Below are positions 47,401 to 59,693 of a DNA stretch of 64,000 bases, piece by piece. The position numbers were made by a program, and so were the translations under genes. How positions within the stretch are numbered: position 1 is the first letter of the stretch; each line of letters begins with the position of its first letter. The stretch is taken from positions 17,418,868 to 17,482,867 of the forward strand of contig OY987246.1 of NCBI GenBank assembly GCA_963920765.1. Reading direction: 5' to 3'. The DNA is from Ulota crispa. Lineage: Eukaryota > Streptophyta > Bryopsida > Orthotrichales > Orthotrichaceae. The notes under the pieces are model-generated. The model was not told the DNA's origin. It did no database searches and saw nothing but the letters and a program-made list of their open reading frames with translations.

Positions 47401-50400
47401 ATCGACAAACAAATCACAAGTCTAGTTCTATTATATAAGTAGATGGTCCCACCCTATGTTTCACGAGGTTAAATAAACTGCTTCATAATCCAAACCTTAC
47501 TAAGACCTTTTGCAAACTTTTTTATTTATTTATTTGCTTACTTGCAAAACATGTGCCTTTTCTTTCTTTATGAAATGCATGCGCTTCAACTTTGTTCAGC
47601 TCCAAGATACATTTTTAGGTTGCTTTTGCTAAAATACCATTCAAATGGAGCTTCTCTTGTCTCATGCTTGATGTTGTGGATTAGATAGTATGGGATTGAA
47701 GGGCAATTTACTATGTCTCAAGTTCCACAAAATTTGTACAATCAAATTGCATGACAGGTTGAATTTTGAACCAAATAGTTTCTTATCATGTCCCAAGTCT
47801 TGATTCACTTAGAGAGACCAACAATGGTAGCATTTTTTTTGGATGTTTTAGAGCCACAAAAATGGACCTTTGTTCCAAATTGTGACCAATAAGAATAGAA
47901 TCCCATTTTATGAATCAAGTTCCGAATTATATTTCACAAAATACTCTAGTGTATTTCAAACATTTTGTTGTTTCCTCTTGAGATCAACAAAGATGGCATA
48001 TCTAACTAGATGTGGACTTCACAAAGTCCATAAACAACAACAAATAAAAAAAACCAACAAGAGATCTCCCATCAAAAACTTGGAATGTCTAATCATTAAC
48101 AAATTTACTCATGTTGCCTAAAATCCAAAAATTTCATGGTTTTTTTTTGCTTGAATTTGCTTACACATTTGGAGATATCCCATCGTTTTACATGGTCTAA
48201 CTTTAGCTCACAAAGTTCATAATAGAGTACATGAATAGTCCATATTTGGTTAAATATGATATCACATATAGATCTTGCATTAAGCTGATACTTATAAAAT
48301 GGGAACAAGTTAGTGTCAATTGCCTTTGAATGTATGCCATAGTGAGGTGCAAAAATACATTAGGCTGTCGATTTTTGAAGTCCAACAAGACGGCCTTTAT
48401 TTCTTCATATAGTTACTTTGTGTGATGTTGACTATGTTATTCTAAAGACAAGCATTTGAAGCTCTTTTGTTTGAGGATATTACTACTAACTTTGTCTTGG
48501 TAACTAAAGGTACAAGGGGGATTAAGTGTTTTTGAACTAATTTGTGCTTTGGTCACTTGCATAGGTTAGACATTTGCAGTAATGATATTTAACCCTCTAA
48601 CCACCCAAGCCATTTTTACTTAAAATTAAGATGTAGGGTGACCTCCAACTTTGATGCATTACATCCTAGTCATTTAAATGATTCACAAAACGTGATTATT
48701 AAAAAAAAGTGAGACACCTATAGTAGAACTCTTGTAAACTAATATGGTTGGGACCCCAAGACCCATTTTAGTTTAAGTAGGTTATTAGTTAATTTTGTAA
48801 AGGTGTAATGAAGTGACCTTGACGGTAGTGCTAGGGATATTGTAGCACCAAGGAGTTACATAATTGATTTAAGTACTTTGATTCATGGCTGACATCATTT
48901 CTGAGCGGCTGTAATTAAAGCTGATGCCGCTCTTTACAAATGGCTTTGCTAAGGTAGTATGCTCAAAAATTGTTTGCTCATTTTGAACCATCCAGTAGCT
49001 TGCTATGAAATGATGCACTGGTGGTTCTTACACCAGCCTCTTACAACTCATTGAATGCATGAAAGAAAGTTTGTTTTTAATTGCAAGAGCCAATCATTCT
49101 CCTTGCTTCCTCAAATCTCTTCACAACTTGCAAGTGAACGGTTTTTGAAAAGTTTAAGGTTAATAATAGGTACCTATGACACATGCACTTTGAGAATTCA
49201 TAAATAACTCTAAAATGTTTCAAAAAATATGAAACAACTTGTGTTGCATTCAACATCTAGTTCTCTTTGTCTGAAAAATGAACTAAAAATCCTTCCATCC
49301 ACAAAAGACCATGAAAAAGAGGGATGAGCCCTTAGATGGGCGGTTTTCGAGCGTACTACCTTAGTGCTGAACTGCTGATCTTTTTCACCATGTGATGTAT
49401 CAATTCTCAATTTTGGGTCAAGCTCCATGAGCATGAGAATTGAGAACTCTGTTGTTTGCTTCTCCATTCTTGTTGTGACTTTGCTTACGCTGGAAAACAC
49501 TATGACTCTAGTTGTTTGCAATTAGTGATTAGAAACTTCCTTTTGGTTTCTGTTGTTTGTTGTAGAGGAGGAAGTCTGGTCACTTCCAGAAGGGACCAAT
49601 TATTTGGTACAGGTTGAGAAAAAAAGAGCTTTGCTAGTTTTATTCCTTCATGTTCACATCACAATTGGAATATGGAGCACTCCACCACTGCAATCGCCTA
49701 GGATTTTGGACAACATATTACTTACATCTTATTTCAAAGGGTGATTGAGAAATCTTTGAGAGGGAATACAAGGCAAGTCTTAAGGTAATCACAATCTTCT
49801 CTTTATTTCCAAGTTTTCTTAAATTTCATTGGAAGTCTATGGTATGTGTGGATTGAAATTGAAATTGCCATAACAAATGGAATTAGTAAATTTGAGTTGG
49901 AATTGAGTTTGCTGTAACAAATGGAATTAGTATGACTTGTCAACTTCTAAGAAGTAGAACCATTCTTGAAATGACACTTAGGTGGATACTATTGTGTTCT
50001 ACTTTATTGATAGCTAAATTTTGATTAACACTAAGGTTGGCGTACCCATAAGGGTGGAAATAAGGGTTTTGGAGTACCTAATACAATTGACTAGCTTTGA
50101 AAAATATATTGTAAGTTAGGAAGTGGAAACCAAAAATATTGGCATCAATTTCAAGGTTCCAATTGGAAGTATTTGTTCACAAAGAATTTTCAAAGTCCAA
50201 AATCATTGAAATTGTAGGAACCATGTGTAAGAGATGCTAGAAACAAGGCTTGTTGGTTCTTAAATAGTGAGGTGGGTACTCAAAACCGTCATGCAAGTCA
50301 CCTACAACCATCATTTTGTCACCCATAACTATCACTTAATTACCCATAACCATTTGATTTATATTTGTTAATTCCTGACAATGTCAAGTAATGCCCATGG

Positions 50401-50460
50401 AGACATGATGGGGATGAGTGCGCCTACCTTACATTAGGAAACTTATTTACTTCAGCTCTC
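47401..50460. other. Intergenic, no gene recognised
   Basis: Short frames only. 49553-49744 is open on the plus strand but matches no family I know. Confidence 0.3.
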
Positions 50461-50464
50461 TTAT

Positions 50465-50660
50465 TTTGAAATTGGACTAATTGATAGGATGGCTTGTTGA
50501 TTTGTTTTGAAATTTGACTAGATGATATGACGGCCGGCTAAGCTATTCTAAACTTTGACTAATTGATATGATGGCTTGCAAATTTGTTCTAAACTTTAAC
50601 TAGTTGATATGATAACTCATGTTCTAAAATTTGACTAATTGATTTGATGACCTTGCAACA
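50465..50660. repeat. Imperfect tandem repeat, about 45-60-bp unit
   Basis: Four to five units centred on TTTGACTAATTGATATGATG follow one another with varying spacers. Confidence 0.5.
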
Positions 50661-51073
50661 TAATAAACTGTTGGTTGTGAAAATTTCAGGATTTGGTTAT
50701 ATGAGTTGGCTCCTTGGTAGTCAATTTCTCTCAAAACAAAGGACTTTGAGAAGCAACTTCTGAACAAGGACATGCAGTAACGCATGACAGCAACACAAGC
50801 ATTGAGTACGTATATAAAATTGGCAAGTTTGTTCATTTTTTTGGTAATGTGGGTTTAGTGTTGTTTGACATGGTGTTGATTACTTTTGTATCCTCTTGAA
50901 AGCTGCAATTGAAACTTTTGATGTATATTAGATTACGATCCTAACCGTACATCTTTCTACAATGTTTCAGCCCTTCTTTGGATTTGGAGCAGTAGATGAT
51001 TGTGTGGAAGAAGGGCAATCTACAATCAATTGTGGACTCCAACACTTGATTACCAATACAAGCTTTTGTAACA

Positions 51074-52675
51074 ATGTCGCAAAGAGGTACTAGTCGCACA
51101 ACCATGACAAAAAAAGTTTGCATAGCTTTGTGCTAGCACAAGAAGGATCATCCTAGGGCTTTGCAAAAGGAATTGATGGTATGGCTTGTGCATAACCATG
51201 GCATAAAGGTCAATCAAGCAACTATTTTGACAACATTAAAAGAGGTCTGCCAAATTGCTTGCCATGACAAATGAGATCAATCTTGATGCCTAGCGCCAAC
51301 AAAGTGTTAAGTACCCAGCACTAGATTATGCATTGATTGCATGGTTTTGAGCCAATGAAGAGCAAGTGAATTTGAGTGGAGACCTAATCAAAGAAAATGC
51401 TACAAAGATTATTGACCAACTCTACCCTAATCATGAACCTTTTGAGTTTTCTAATGGTTGGTTGAGGTCGTTCAAAGCTCGCCACAACATTTGTTCAATC
51501 TATTGCTCTAGTGAAAGCGGCTCTATAGACATGATTGCTCTTGGAAATGCTCTTCTTGCTATTTGTGACCTTCTTGACAAATATGCTTGGAAGGATATTT
51601 ACAACATGGACGAAACATGACTCTTCAATCGGATGCAGGTACATTTCATAATTTTAGAACTTAGTCAAAGTTTGTGAATGTGGTGATTTGGTTTTTTTTT
51701 AAAATCTTGCATATTTTTAGAGCTTAGTTAAAGTTTGTGAGTGTGATGATTTCACTTTAAATTTTTGTCTTCTTGCAAGTTGATAATTCTTTGGCAACCA
51801 AGAAACTTGAAGGGCAAAAACAAAATAAGGAATGCATCACATTGGTTGTTTGTTGCAATGGCAATGGAAGTGACAAACTTCCTTTGTGGGTCATTGGCAA
51901 GTACAAGAATCCTCATTGTTTCAAGCATGTCAATGTGGACACACTTGGGTGTCAATACCGGAGCAATGCAAAAGCATGGATGACTAGAGAGATTTTCTTG
52001 GATTGGCTAAAGGCTTTCGACCTTCATGTTTCAGGATGCAATGTTCTTCTTTTGGATAATTGCAGTGGCCACATCCCTCTTGGGCAAATTCTGGATGTCA
52101 TACAGTTGAGGAACACCACCATTTTCTACCTTCTGCCAAACACTACATCCAACTTGTGATGCTGGCATCATTTGTACTTTAAAGGCTTATTATCGACATC
52201 CTTTAACCGCCATCTTTTGCAACCCCTTGAAGACAATGTTCCAAACCGAGAAAACGTTGATGTTTTGTGTGCCATTCAAATGGCTATTTTAGCATGGAAG
52301 TATAAAGCCAAGCTGGAAAGAATTGCAAATTGTTTTTGTCACTGCAAAATTTGCTCAACATGTCAATTTGAGGAGCATGTGGTTGGTGCATTAGATGACT
52401 ATCCCTTGAATGAGGAAGTTCTTCATGACTTGCAGTTGCAAATCCTCAGGTTTGGATATCAAAATCCCATGGACGTTACAAACTTCCTCAACCACCCGGA
52501 AGAGCAAGTTTCTTCTAGCATTGTAGATGTGAATAACTTCATCAACAATCAAGTAGAAGAAAGACTTGAGCAGCCAAAGCAGTTGGAGGTTTGTGAAGAT
52601 GAAATAAATCATAGCCAAGAGCTCCCAGCAAATAGCCTACCTAAAACTAATTCCTATGAGGAGGTGCTACACTAA
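51074..52675 (+). pseudogene. pogo/Tigger-type transposase, heavily broken
   Basis: Translated pieces in order: MSQRGTSRTTMTKK; a CENP-B/Tc5-like helix-turn-helix region (YPALDYALIAWF, NGWLRSFKARHNI); MDET followed by TGA where the family has GLF; then, after an apparent intron or spacer (51636-51775), QNKECITLVVCCNGNGSDKL, YRSNAKAWMTREIFLDWLKA, LLLDNCSGH, TIFYLLPNTTS, CDAGI and RHLLQPLEDNVPN. This is the DDE_1 domain of pogo elements with all three acids still visible. Stops lie in the N-terminal part, and at least two frameshifts lie near 52155-52200. No terminal repeats were resolved. Confidence 0.75.
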
Positions 52676-52676
52676 C

Positions 52677-52810
52677 CATGTTAGGGATGTGAGCCATGTT
52701 AAGGATATGAGCCTCGTCAAGGATGTGAGCCATGTCAAAGATATGAGCCTCGTTAGGGATGTGAGCCTTGTCAAGCTATGAGCCATGCTAGGCTATGAGC
52801 CATGTCAGCA
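52677..52810 (+). repeat. 18-bp tandem repeat
   Basis: Seven or so units of ATGTTAGGGATGTGAGCC and variants follow the transposase relic. One frame reads HVKDMSLVKDVS, so it may have been a coding repeat in the element's tail. Confidence 0.65.
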
Positions 52811-53147
52811 TAGTTCAGGGAGAACCAACTCTTAGTTACAAGTTAGCCAACTTTTTTTGAGGATTGCCAAAATAAAATGAAAGTTGGCGGATTTGCTTTT
52901 GACCATAAAAACATGGCTTTAGGAAATCAACCGAGTTACAATTTCATCTTTAGGAAATTTAGCTGAACAAGTACTTGTAGATGAGGAAATGGGCCAAATG
53001 AAATTTGAAACTATGGGAAATCAACCTATGAACTCTTCCATGATAAGAAATTTTTTTGACCTTCCAAACAAAAATTAAATGTTTCCTTTATTTCACAAGC
53101 AATTGCACAATGTTAAAAGTTCAAAAAAGTTTATAAACAAGAAACAT

Positions 53148-53442
53148 GGGTGAGTGGACATGTGGGTGAGTGGGTGAGTGGGTGAGTAAGTGAGTGGGTG
53201 AGTAAGTGAGTGGGTGAGTGGGTGAGTGGGTGAGTAAGTGAGTGGGTGAGTGGGTGAGTAAGTGAGTGGGTGAGTGGGTGAGTAAGTGAGTGGGTGAGTG
53301 GGTGAGTAAGTGAGTGGGTGAGTGGGTGAGTAAGTGAGTGGGTGAGTGGGTGAGTAAGTGAGTGGGTGAGTAAGTGAGTGGGTGAGTGGGTGAGTAAGTG
53401 AGTGGGTGAGTGGGTGAGTAAGTGAGTGAGTGACTGGGTGAT
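53148..53442 (+). repeat. GTGAGTGG/GTGAGTAA minisatellite
   Basis: About 295 bp built from GTGAGTGG and GTGAGTAA blocks, forming higher-order units of 16 and 24 bp. All bases on this strand are G, T or A, with no C until near the end. The long antisense frames (LTHPLTHS repeats) are products of the repeat. Confidence 0.9.
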
Positions 53443-53445
53443 GGT

Positions 53446-55203
53446 TAATGGGATAAACAGTGCACTTCGTGCACCAATCCTTGAAGGAAACGTGGTGCTC
53501 AGACCTTGGCTCAGACTCCCAAGATGGTGGGACTTGACGTGGTTCAAATCCAGCCAAAGGTATTTAAGTAACAAAAATCAACAATAAATCCTTTTAAAGT
53601 ATAAAAAAGTTTGCATTGGTTGGAGGTAACTTGACATGTTGTTGATGTCTTGATCATTGTCTTGCTTTGCTATGCCATGCACATGGTAAGCAAAAGATTA
53701 ATTTGTTTGCAACATTTGTAAAAAAAAATCCAATATAATACATTGAAATTCAGATTTCAACCAAACTATTTTCCTAAACTTAGGAAATCAACCGAGTGAA
53801 ATAAAAAAACAAAGGTTATTGGCTGACCAAAAAATACATGTCTAGGCCATGACTGATTAAAATTTAAAAAAACCGAGTGGACTAAAGAAGACTAGGAAAC
53901 ATACCAAGTTTTTTAAAAAACCTCCCTGGACAGTACATGTCAGCGAGCTAGAGAAGGGCAAAGTGACATTAATTACACAAAAGCAGATGGTACAAACTAG
54001 AGTTGACAGCTACTTCCACTTGACTTAGTTTGGATTTTTTAAATTACTAAGCTGACATTGAGATTAGTGCTATATATTAGATTATTAGAGATATTAGCTT
54101 AGAGGATGTTAGCTTACATGAGTTCTATTGTACTCAAAAAAACAACTAGCAAAATATGGGAATAATTGATGGTGGAAGATGGGAGATTATGATATTTGAT
54201 TAAACAACATGTGAGTGTAAAATCTCATTCTTTGGTATGTAGTTGCTATTTTTTAATTTTTACAAAATTCCAAAAGCCCCTAATTCATCTTAAAATTGAT
54301 GTAAGTTGCAAGATTAGATGCAGCTGCACACACTTGCAAATTATTGAAGACTATAAGTCTTTGGATGTTAAATTTTTAGGCTTTCAACTACTATTGCACA
54401 AAAAATTGTGACCGGAGGAGTTGACAAGGGTTTCTGCAATAAAAGTTTAGAACATGCTTGAACCCCTATGTTGGCTAATCTTTTGTCATCACAAAATACA
54501 TACAAGGAAGCTTGCAAAGGATATTGATTACTTGCACCTTGTAAGACGTTGTTTGCCACCTTGCTCCATATGGTGTTCCACCCAATTGAGGATTTCAATA
54601 CACTTGTGCAATGTTTGCCTTGCCTTGCCATAACTCCACTTGCATGAACCATTTGAATGCCTTGATGTTTATAGTTTATAGCAAGGTCAAAAAATTAGAT
54701 CCAATACCTCAAAAACACTATTAAATTGTGTGAGGACACTTTTAATCCTTTGGGGTGTTCAAAGGTTAGAGTAGCTCCATTCCTTTCATTGGAAAGAGAA
54801 CACAACAAGTGTTTTGGAAAGCCACAAAGCAAGTCAATTGTAGTAGCGGCTCCACCATTTTCAAAAAAAATCCATCGCACTCATGCTAACCTCTTGCTTC
54901 TTGCTGTGGCCAACACCCTTTCCACTTCTTCTCTCCATTCCCTTTTAGCTATATTGAAGCTATTCTAGTCCTTCTGTGAGTTCTAGCGTGAACGGGAAAG
55001 ACCTCCACAATGGCATGAATGGAAGCTTGTACCAACTCTCCATATTCTCTAGAAATTGATAGTGACTCTGCAATGGAGGCCCAAACTCCAATTTATCCTA
55101 TGAAGGTATAGGTTAAGTGTGCCTTTTTGTATGCGGTGGCAATACTCTTATAGGAATATCAAATTGTTGGAACCATTCCCAACAAAGATTTCATTCATGC
55201 CAG
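53446..55203. other. Intergenic, no gene recognised
   Basis: A less A+T-rich patch at 54368-54970 has frames on both strands (for example minus 54368-54652) without known domains. Confidence 0.3.
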
Positions 55204-55206
55204 TAA

Positions 55207-55520
55207 GAGCATCTCCACTCAAACACACTCAAATTGGATGAAAAGTGTTGCGGGCCCTCTCAAAATCCTATCTTGACAATGTGTCCTACCATTTCAAATT
55301 TTGAGCAAGGACCCTTCAAGCTATTGATCACCACTATTCATCCTAAGTTTAATGAACTTTATCCTCTATTTTCCTTGATAAGTGATCAAATGATTATTTA
55401 TGAGGCGTGTTGAAGTACAAGGCCAACTTTTTGAAGAGCATGGGTGGAGATCAAGTGATCAACCGCCCAAAACAAAATAGATGGAAAACTTTGAAAGTGC
55501 CCGGACTAATGGAGATGCTA
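55207..55520. mobile_element. PIF/Harbinger-like MITE (314 bp)
   Basis: GAGCATCTCCACTC at the left and GGAGATGCTA at the right, with TAA on both sides (55204-55206 and 55521-55523). Inverted copy of the element at 35300-35624. Confidence 0.7.
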
Positions 55521-56105
55521 TAACACTTCATTCACGCCAGTATGTTAACTAGCCCACAGACACAGAGACACATGCAAGTTTCGAGCAAGGACCCTTCAAG
55601 CCATTGATCACTACTATTCATCCTAAGTTTAGTAAACTTTATCCTCAAATTTCTTTGATAAGTGGATAAATAATTATTTATGAGGCGTGTTGGGGATACA
55701 AGGCCACCTTTTTGAAAAGAATGGGTGGATCAATATGCGGAAAAAACCAGTTACTAGTTCATTGTTAGCCGGTGGAATTGGGAAAAAAACTTTGTATTTT
55801 GAAATTGCCAGCAAAATTTTTTTATTATATTTTACTAAAAATTCTAAATATAGTATATTACTATGTAAATTTAGAAAAATATCCAGCATAGTCTGGAAGA
55901 AAACCGATTGAATATGAAAAATACCAGTGAAGGCCAAAAAATTTCCCGAACTCTGGGGTGGATATCAAGTGATCAACCGCCCAAAACAACCGCCCAAAAC
56001 AGATGGAAAACTTTGAAAGTGCCCGAACTGGTAGAGATGCTATAGCTTAACACTTTATTCGCGCCAGTCTGTTAGCTAGCCCACAGGCTCAGAGACACGT
56101 GTAGC
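55521..56105. repeat. Direct duplication of part of the MITE plus its flank
   Basis: From about 55580 the MITE interior recurs (GAGCAAGGACCCTTCAAGCC..) to GAGATGCTATAGC at 56033-56045. The flank CACTT-ATTC-CGCCAGT-TGTTA-CTAGCCCACAG appears at 55524 and again at 56050. The second copy carries an extra block of about 230 bp at about 55731-55965, bracketed by GGGTGGAT. This lies just upstream of the ILR1-like gene. Confidence 0.6.
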
Positions 56106-56356
56106 GTAGCTACTTGTTACAAAGTGATCTACGAATCTGCTGAAACTTTAAAATCAGCTCAGTTTTCCCCCTAGTTCACTATTTCCGAGACATCCCTCCT
56201 CCACTTAGGGTGTGTTGTCTTCCAGTTCTGTAGTTTAGTGGTGACGGAGCTTTCATTGCAGTGGAATTGGTCGCACTCTTGTTTGTTGCCGGCCTTCGGT
56301 GGTTTCAGAGAATGGGAGTTTGATTTTGATCGATAGCGCAAGTGCGGGAATTGTGC
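56106..56356 (+). promoter_or_regulatory. Upstream region of the ILR1-like gene
   Basis: About 250 bp between the duplicated MITE block and the start codon, more G+C-rich than the sequence to its left. No named box is clear. Confidence 0.3.
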
Positions 56357-59300
56357 ATGAGCATAGGATCATTTCTGTGCATCATGGCGCAGTTGCCAAT
56401 GTTGAGTCTCGTGGCAATGCTGTTGTTGTTGTTGCTGGCTCCGTGTGGCGCATGGGCGGGGCTGGAGGCACTCAATGGTTTGCAACAACCCCCGATTGCC
56501 GGCTTCGGTGCAGCAGCAGCGAGCGTGATGCGAGGAATTGGCGAGGAAGGATGGTTGACGGGAGCACGCGAGGCAGAGGTGGTGGAGTGGATGACGAGGT
56601 TGCGACGACGCATCCACGCGCATCCAGAATTGGCCTTCGAGGAGCACGAAACGAGCCGGGCGGTGCGGGAGGAGCTTGATCGCTTGGGCGTTAAGTACAG
56701 ATATCCCGTGGCCGGCACTGGTGTGGTGGCCACCATCGTTGGCGGTGGTTCAGGTCCTGTTGTGGCTTTGCGAGCCGATATGGATGCTCTTCCTATCCAG
56801 GTATGGCAAAGCAAATCCATTATCACACCGAATTCACATTTTGGAGTCTGAATTTGTCTGCTTGTTGAGTTAGTTCTGTCTTCGCTTGAAGCTGCGTAGG
56901 TAATTATGTTTTCATCCAAAAGCTTGAGCGTGTGCCTCGATGAGATTTTAGGGTTCAGAATTGCGATCGATAAAGAAAGGGAAAATTTCATGGATATCCC
57001 TGAAGTTTGCCATATTTTCATAGATACCTCTGCTTTTTCAGAATTATCACAAACACAAAAAAAATTGGCGTTTGTTTTGTTGTGCATGCTACTGCCCTTC
57101 TTCCTTTGTGAATGAAGTAGTGTGCGCACAAAGGAAGAAGGAAGTGACATGCATAACAAAACAAACGTCTAATTTTTTTGGTCCAAGGGTATTTGTGATA
57201 TTTCTGAAAAAGCAGGGGCATCTATGAAAATATTGCAAACTTCAGGGGTGTCCATGAAATTTTCCCTTAAAGGAATATGTTCCTCTTAGTAGATTTAATC
57301 TTGAACAGACCTGAATCAAGGCAGAGGATGCAGGAACTGTCATTTTAAGCAAGGACGACAGAATATCTCGCTCAATAGTCTTTGGAGTGAATTGCCTTTC
57401 AGAAACTAAACAGAATGATGAAGAGTGAAATTTTTCACATGTTTTTTGGAGTTTTCCAGGATTTTCTATGAGTGTTTGAATGACAAGTAAGTAAGTAAGT
57501 TTGTGTTCTCTCATGAAAAGAACTGTCTATGTTCATACAGTGGTTCCTCAACACTCCGCATAGTCAACACACTGAAACTTATGTATCAATACTTAATTCC
57601 TTGGGAGCTCATAAAGGTCTCTACCTTTGAGAAGAGTATCAAACTCACTCTGCTTTTAACTCCATGCATGTGTTGAAATGGATATCCTCAGGATGAAGAG
57701 ACAATGGACACTTATCGATGTGACCATTTTACTGCTTTTATCTTACAGGGACGAGTTGAAGAACACTAATGATTTTAGAGTCCTTTACGCAGGAGGAGAT
57801 CGATTGGGAACATAAGAGCAAAGTAACTGGGAAGATGCATGCTTGCGGTCACGATGCGCATGTAGCCATGCTTCTTGGAGCGGCTCGCCTGCTCCAAAAG
57901 CATCGCCACACCTTACCAGTGAGTTTCTTTACCACTAAATTTCTACTAAAAGTAGAGGATGCTCTTTCCGTCTCTTGATGCATTGTAACCAACAGTTAGA
58001 AGTATTCTTAGATTGGGAGATCACTTAATATAACTCACTGTAGAGATCACTTTTTGCGCTTCAATTGCAAAACTTTTCCTAGATCAAATATTGTTAGTCA
58101 AAGCGTGATGTTATCTTATGCAAAGTGGGAGGTCGTAGACCAATATGGAAGGGACATTAGATGTTTCAAAGTCAGTGGCTATTAATCGATTTAGCCAAGG
58201 GATGCTTACAAATAGTATGCTAATTGAAGTGCTATATGTTTGTAAACAAGCTTTTGTTGAAATTTGCGACAGGGTTCTGTAATGCTCATCTTCCAACCTG
58301 GTGAGGAAGGCCCTGCTGGCGCAAAGCGCATGATGGAGGAAGGAGTTCTTGGGGATGCTGGCGCCATCTTTGGTATCCATGTGAGCTCTCATCTTCCCGT
58401 GGGCGCAGTTAGTGGTACGCCCGGTGCTCTCATGGCAGCTGCTGGATTCTTCAATATTCTAGTTCAAGGGCAAGGCGGGCATGCGGCAACACCTCACTTG
58501 ACCAGGGACCCTATTGTGGCTGGAGCTGCTATTGTACAAAGTTTACAACATTTAGTATCTCGTGGAGCTGATCCTCTGGATTCGCAGGTCTGATGTCCTG
58601 TCTTCTCCTGTAGAATTTTTTTAACTCTTCATTCTACCTTAATGATCTTCTTCTCTATAGTTGGAACCTGTTTTGACCGGTTTGTATTCAGGTTGTGACA
58701 GTGACCACGTTCAAGGGCGGTGATGCGTTCAATGTGATACCTGAGACTGTGACTTTAGGTGGTACATTCCGAGCATTGTCGCCTGAGAGCTTCGCAACCC
58801 TAGAGAAGCGCATTCGAGAGGTTTGTAATATTTTTTTTGCTTTACTTTTCTTGTCTTAATTGTAAGAAACGAATTGCCTCGTCTAAAAGAGAGCGTCCAC
58901 TTTGGAAAGTAATAGTTGATGGCAATGACTTCAAGAGCCTATTTCTATCGTTCAAATATGTAAGATATCGGGTATTACAATCCATAATTTCATCCACTCT
59001 GACAATTATTTTCAAACCTGAATTTTTTGCAACTTTAAGCCCTGCAATCTTGTTTCAAAGTATTTAGCGTCTTTTAGAACTTTTGAATTGCTTTGTCTAA
59101 CTTGTCTCCATTCTGGAAACACAAATCTTGAACACTAGTATCCCTCTATTGGCAAATTCTGTTACTTACCTTGAAGTTTTTAGATGGTCTATTTCAACTT
59201 CTATATATATATGGAAGGGCTACCTTCTGGCCATTTAGTTTTATCATGTCACGAACTCAAGATAGATTTAATTCGAATACATCTCTGATGTCCACGATGA

Positions 59301-59693
59301 ATCAAGCAGGTTGCAGAGGGACAAGCGGCCGTGTACAGGTGCCAAGCCACGGTGGATTTTTTGGAGAACGAAAAACCCTTCTACCCCGTGACATCAAGCA
59401 CAGACGCAGAATACAAACTCATGCGAGACGTGGCCGTGAAGCTACTGGGCGAGAAGAATGTGGAGACACAGTTGCCTTTGATGGGATCAGAAGACTTTGC
59501 ATTTTTCTTGGAAAAGATTCCAGGTGCATACATGATGGTTGGCGCCCAGGACACGAATCTGGATGCATTGTCCTCGGCTCATTCTTCCTCCTTTTGGATA
59601 AGTGAAGGAGTTCTGCCTTACGGAGCAGCTCTACTGGCTGCTGTTGCAGAAAAATACCTGCAAAATTCAGCGGTTGGAGCTTCCAAAGCTTGA
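56357..59693 (+). CDS. ILL: IAA-amino acid hydrolase (ILR1-like, M20D family), 5 exons, 465 aa
   Basis: Exons: 56357-56800, 57793-57918, 58273-58587, 58692-58820 and 59310-59693, all in phase 0 with GT-AG introns. The enzyme releases free auxin from amide conjugates, usually in the ER lumen. Residues 1-33 are a signal peptide (core [17 protein letters not shown]). The M20 metal-binding and catalytic residues are present: [10 protein letters not shown] (Cys166, His168), FQPGEEG (Glu201/202), FGIH (His226) and AHSSSF (His429). [23 protein letters not shown] and MGSEDFAFF are typical of the family. The N-terminal [19 protein letters not shown] fits the plant ILR1 pattern. Unlike many plant members, the C-terminus (AVGASKA) has no KDEL/HDEL-type retention signal. 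The first in-frame ATG was chosen; ATG 56384 is an alternative. Substrate preference cannot be read from sequence. Confidence 0.93.
56979..57266. mobile_element. MITE in intron 1 of the ILR1-like gene (288 bp)
   Basis: The termini GGGAAAATTTCATGGATATC and GGTGTCCATGAAATTTTCCC are inverted. Inner pairing CTTCTTCCTTTGTG.. / CACAAAGGAAGAAG gives an almost complete foldback. Same family as 44199-44543. The flanking trinucleotides (AAA, TTA) no longer match. Confidence 0.75.

Noticed and set aside
51074..52675. A live pogo-derived host gene
   Set aside because: Several stops and frameshifts interrupt the conserved domains.
53093..53574. Two long minus-strand frames with LTHPLTHS repeats
   Set aside because: They are the translation of the GTGAGT-type minisatellite in two frames, with no conserved domain.
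56305..57159. 284-aa minus-strand frame over ILR1 exon 1
   Set aside because: Antisense to a well-supported spliced gene; composition is a G+C shadow.
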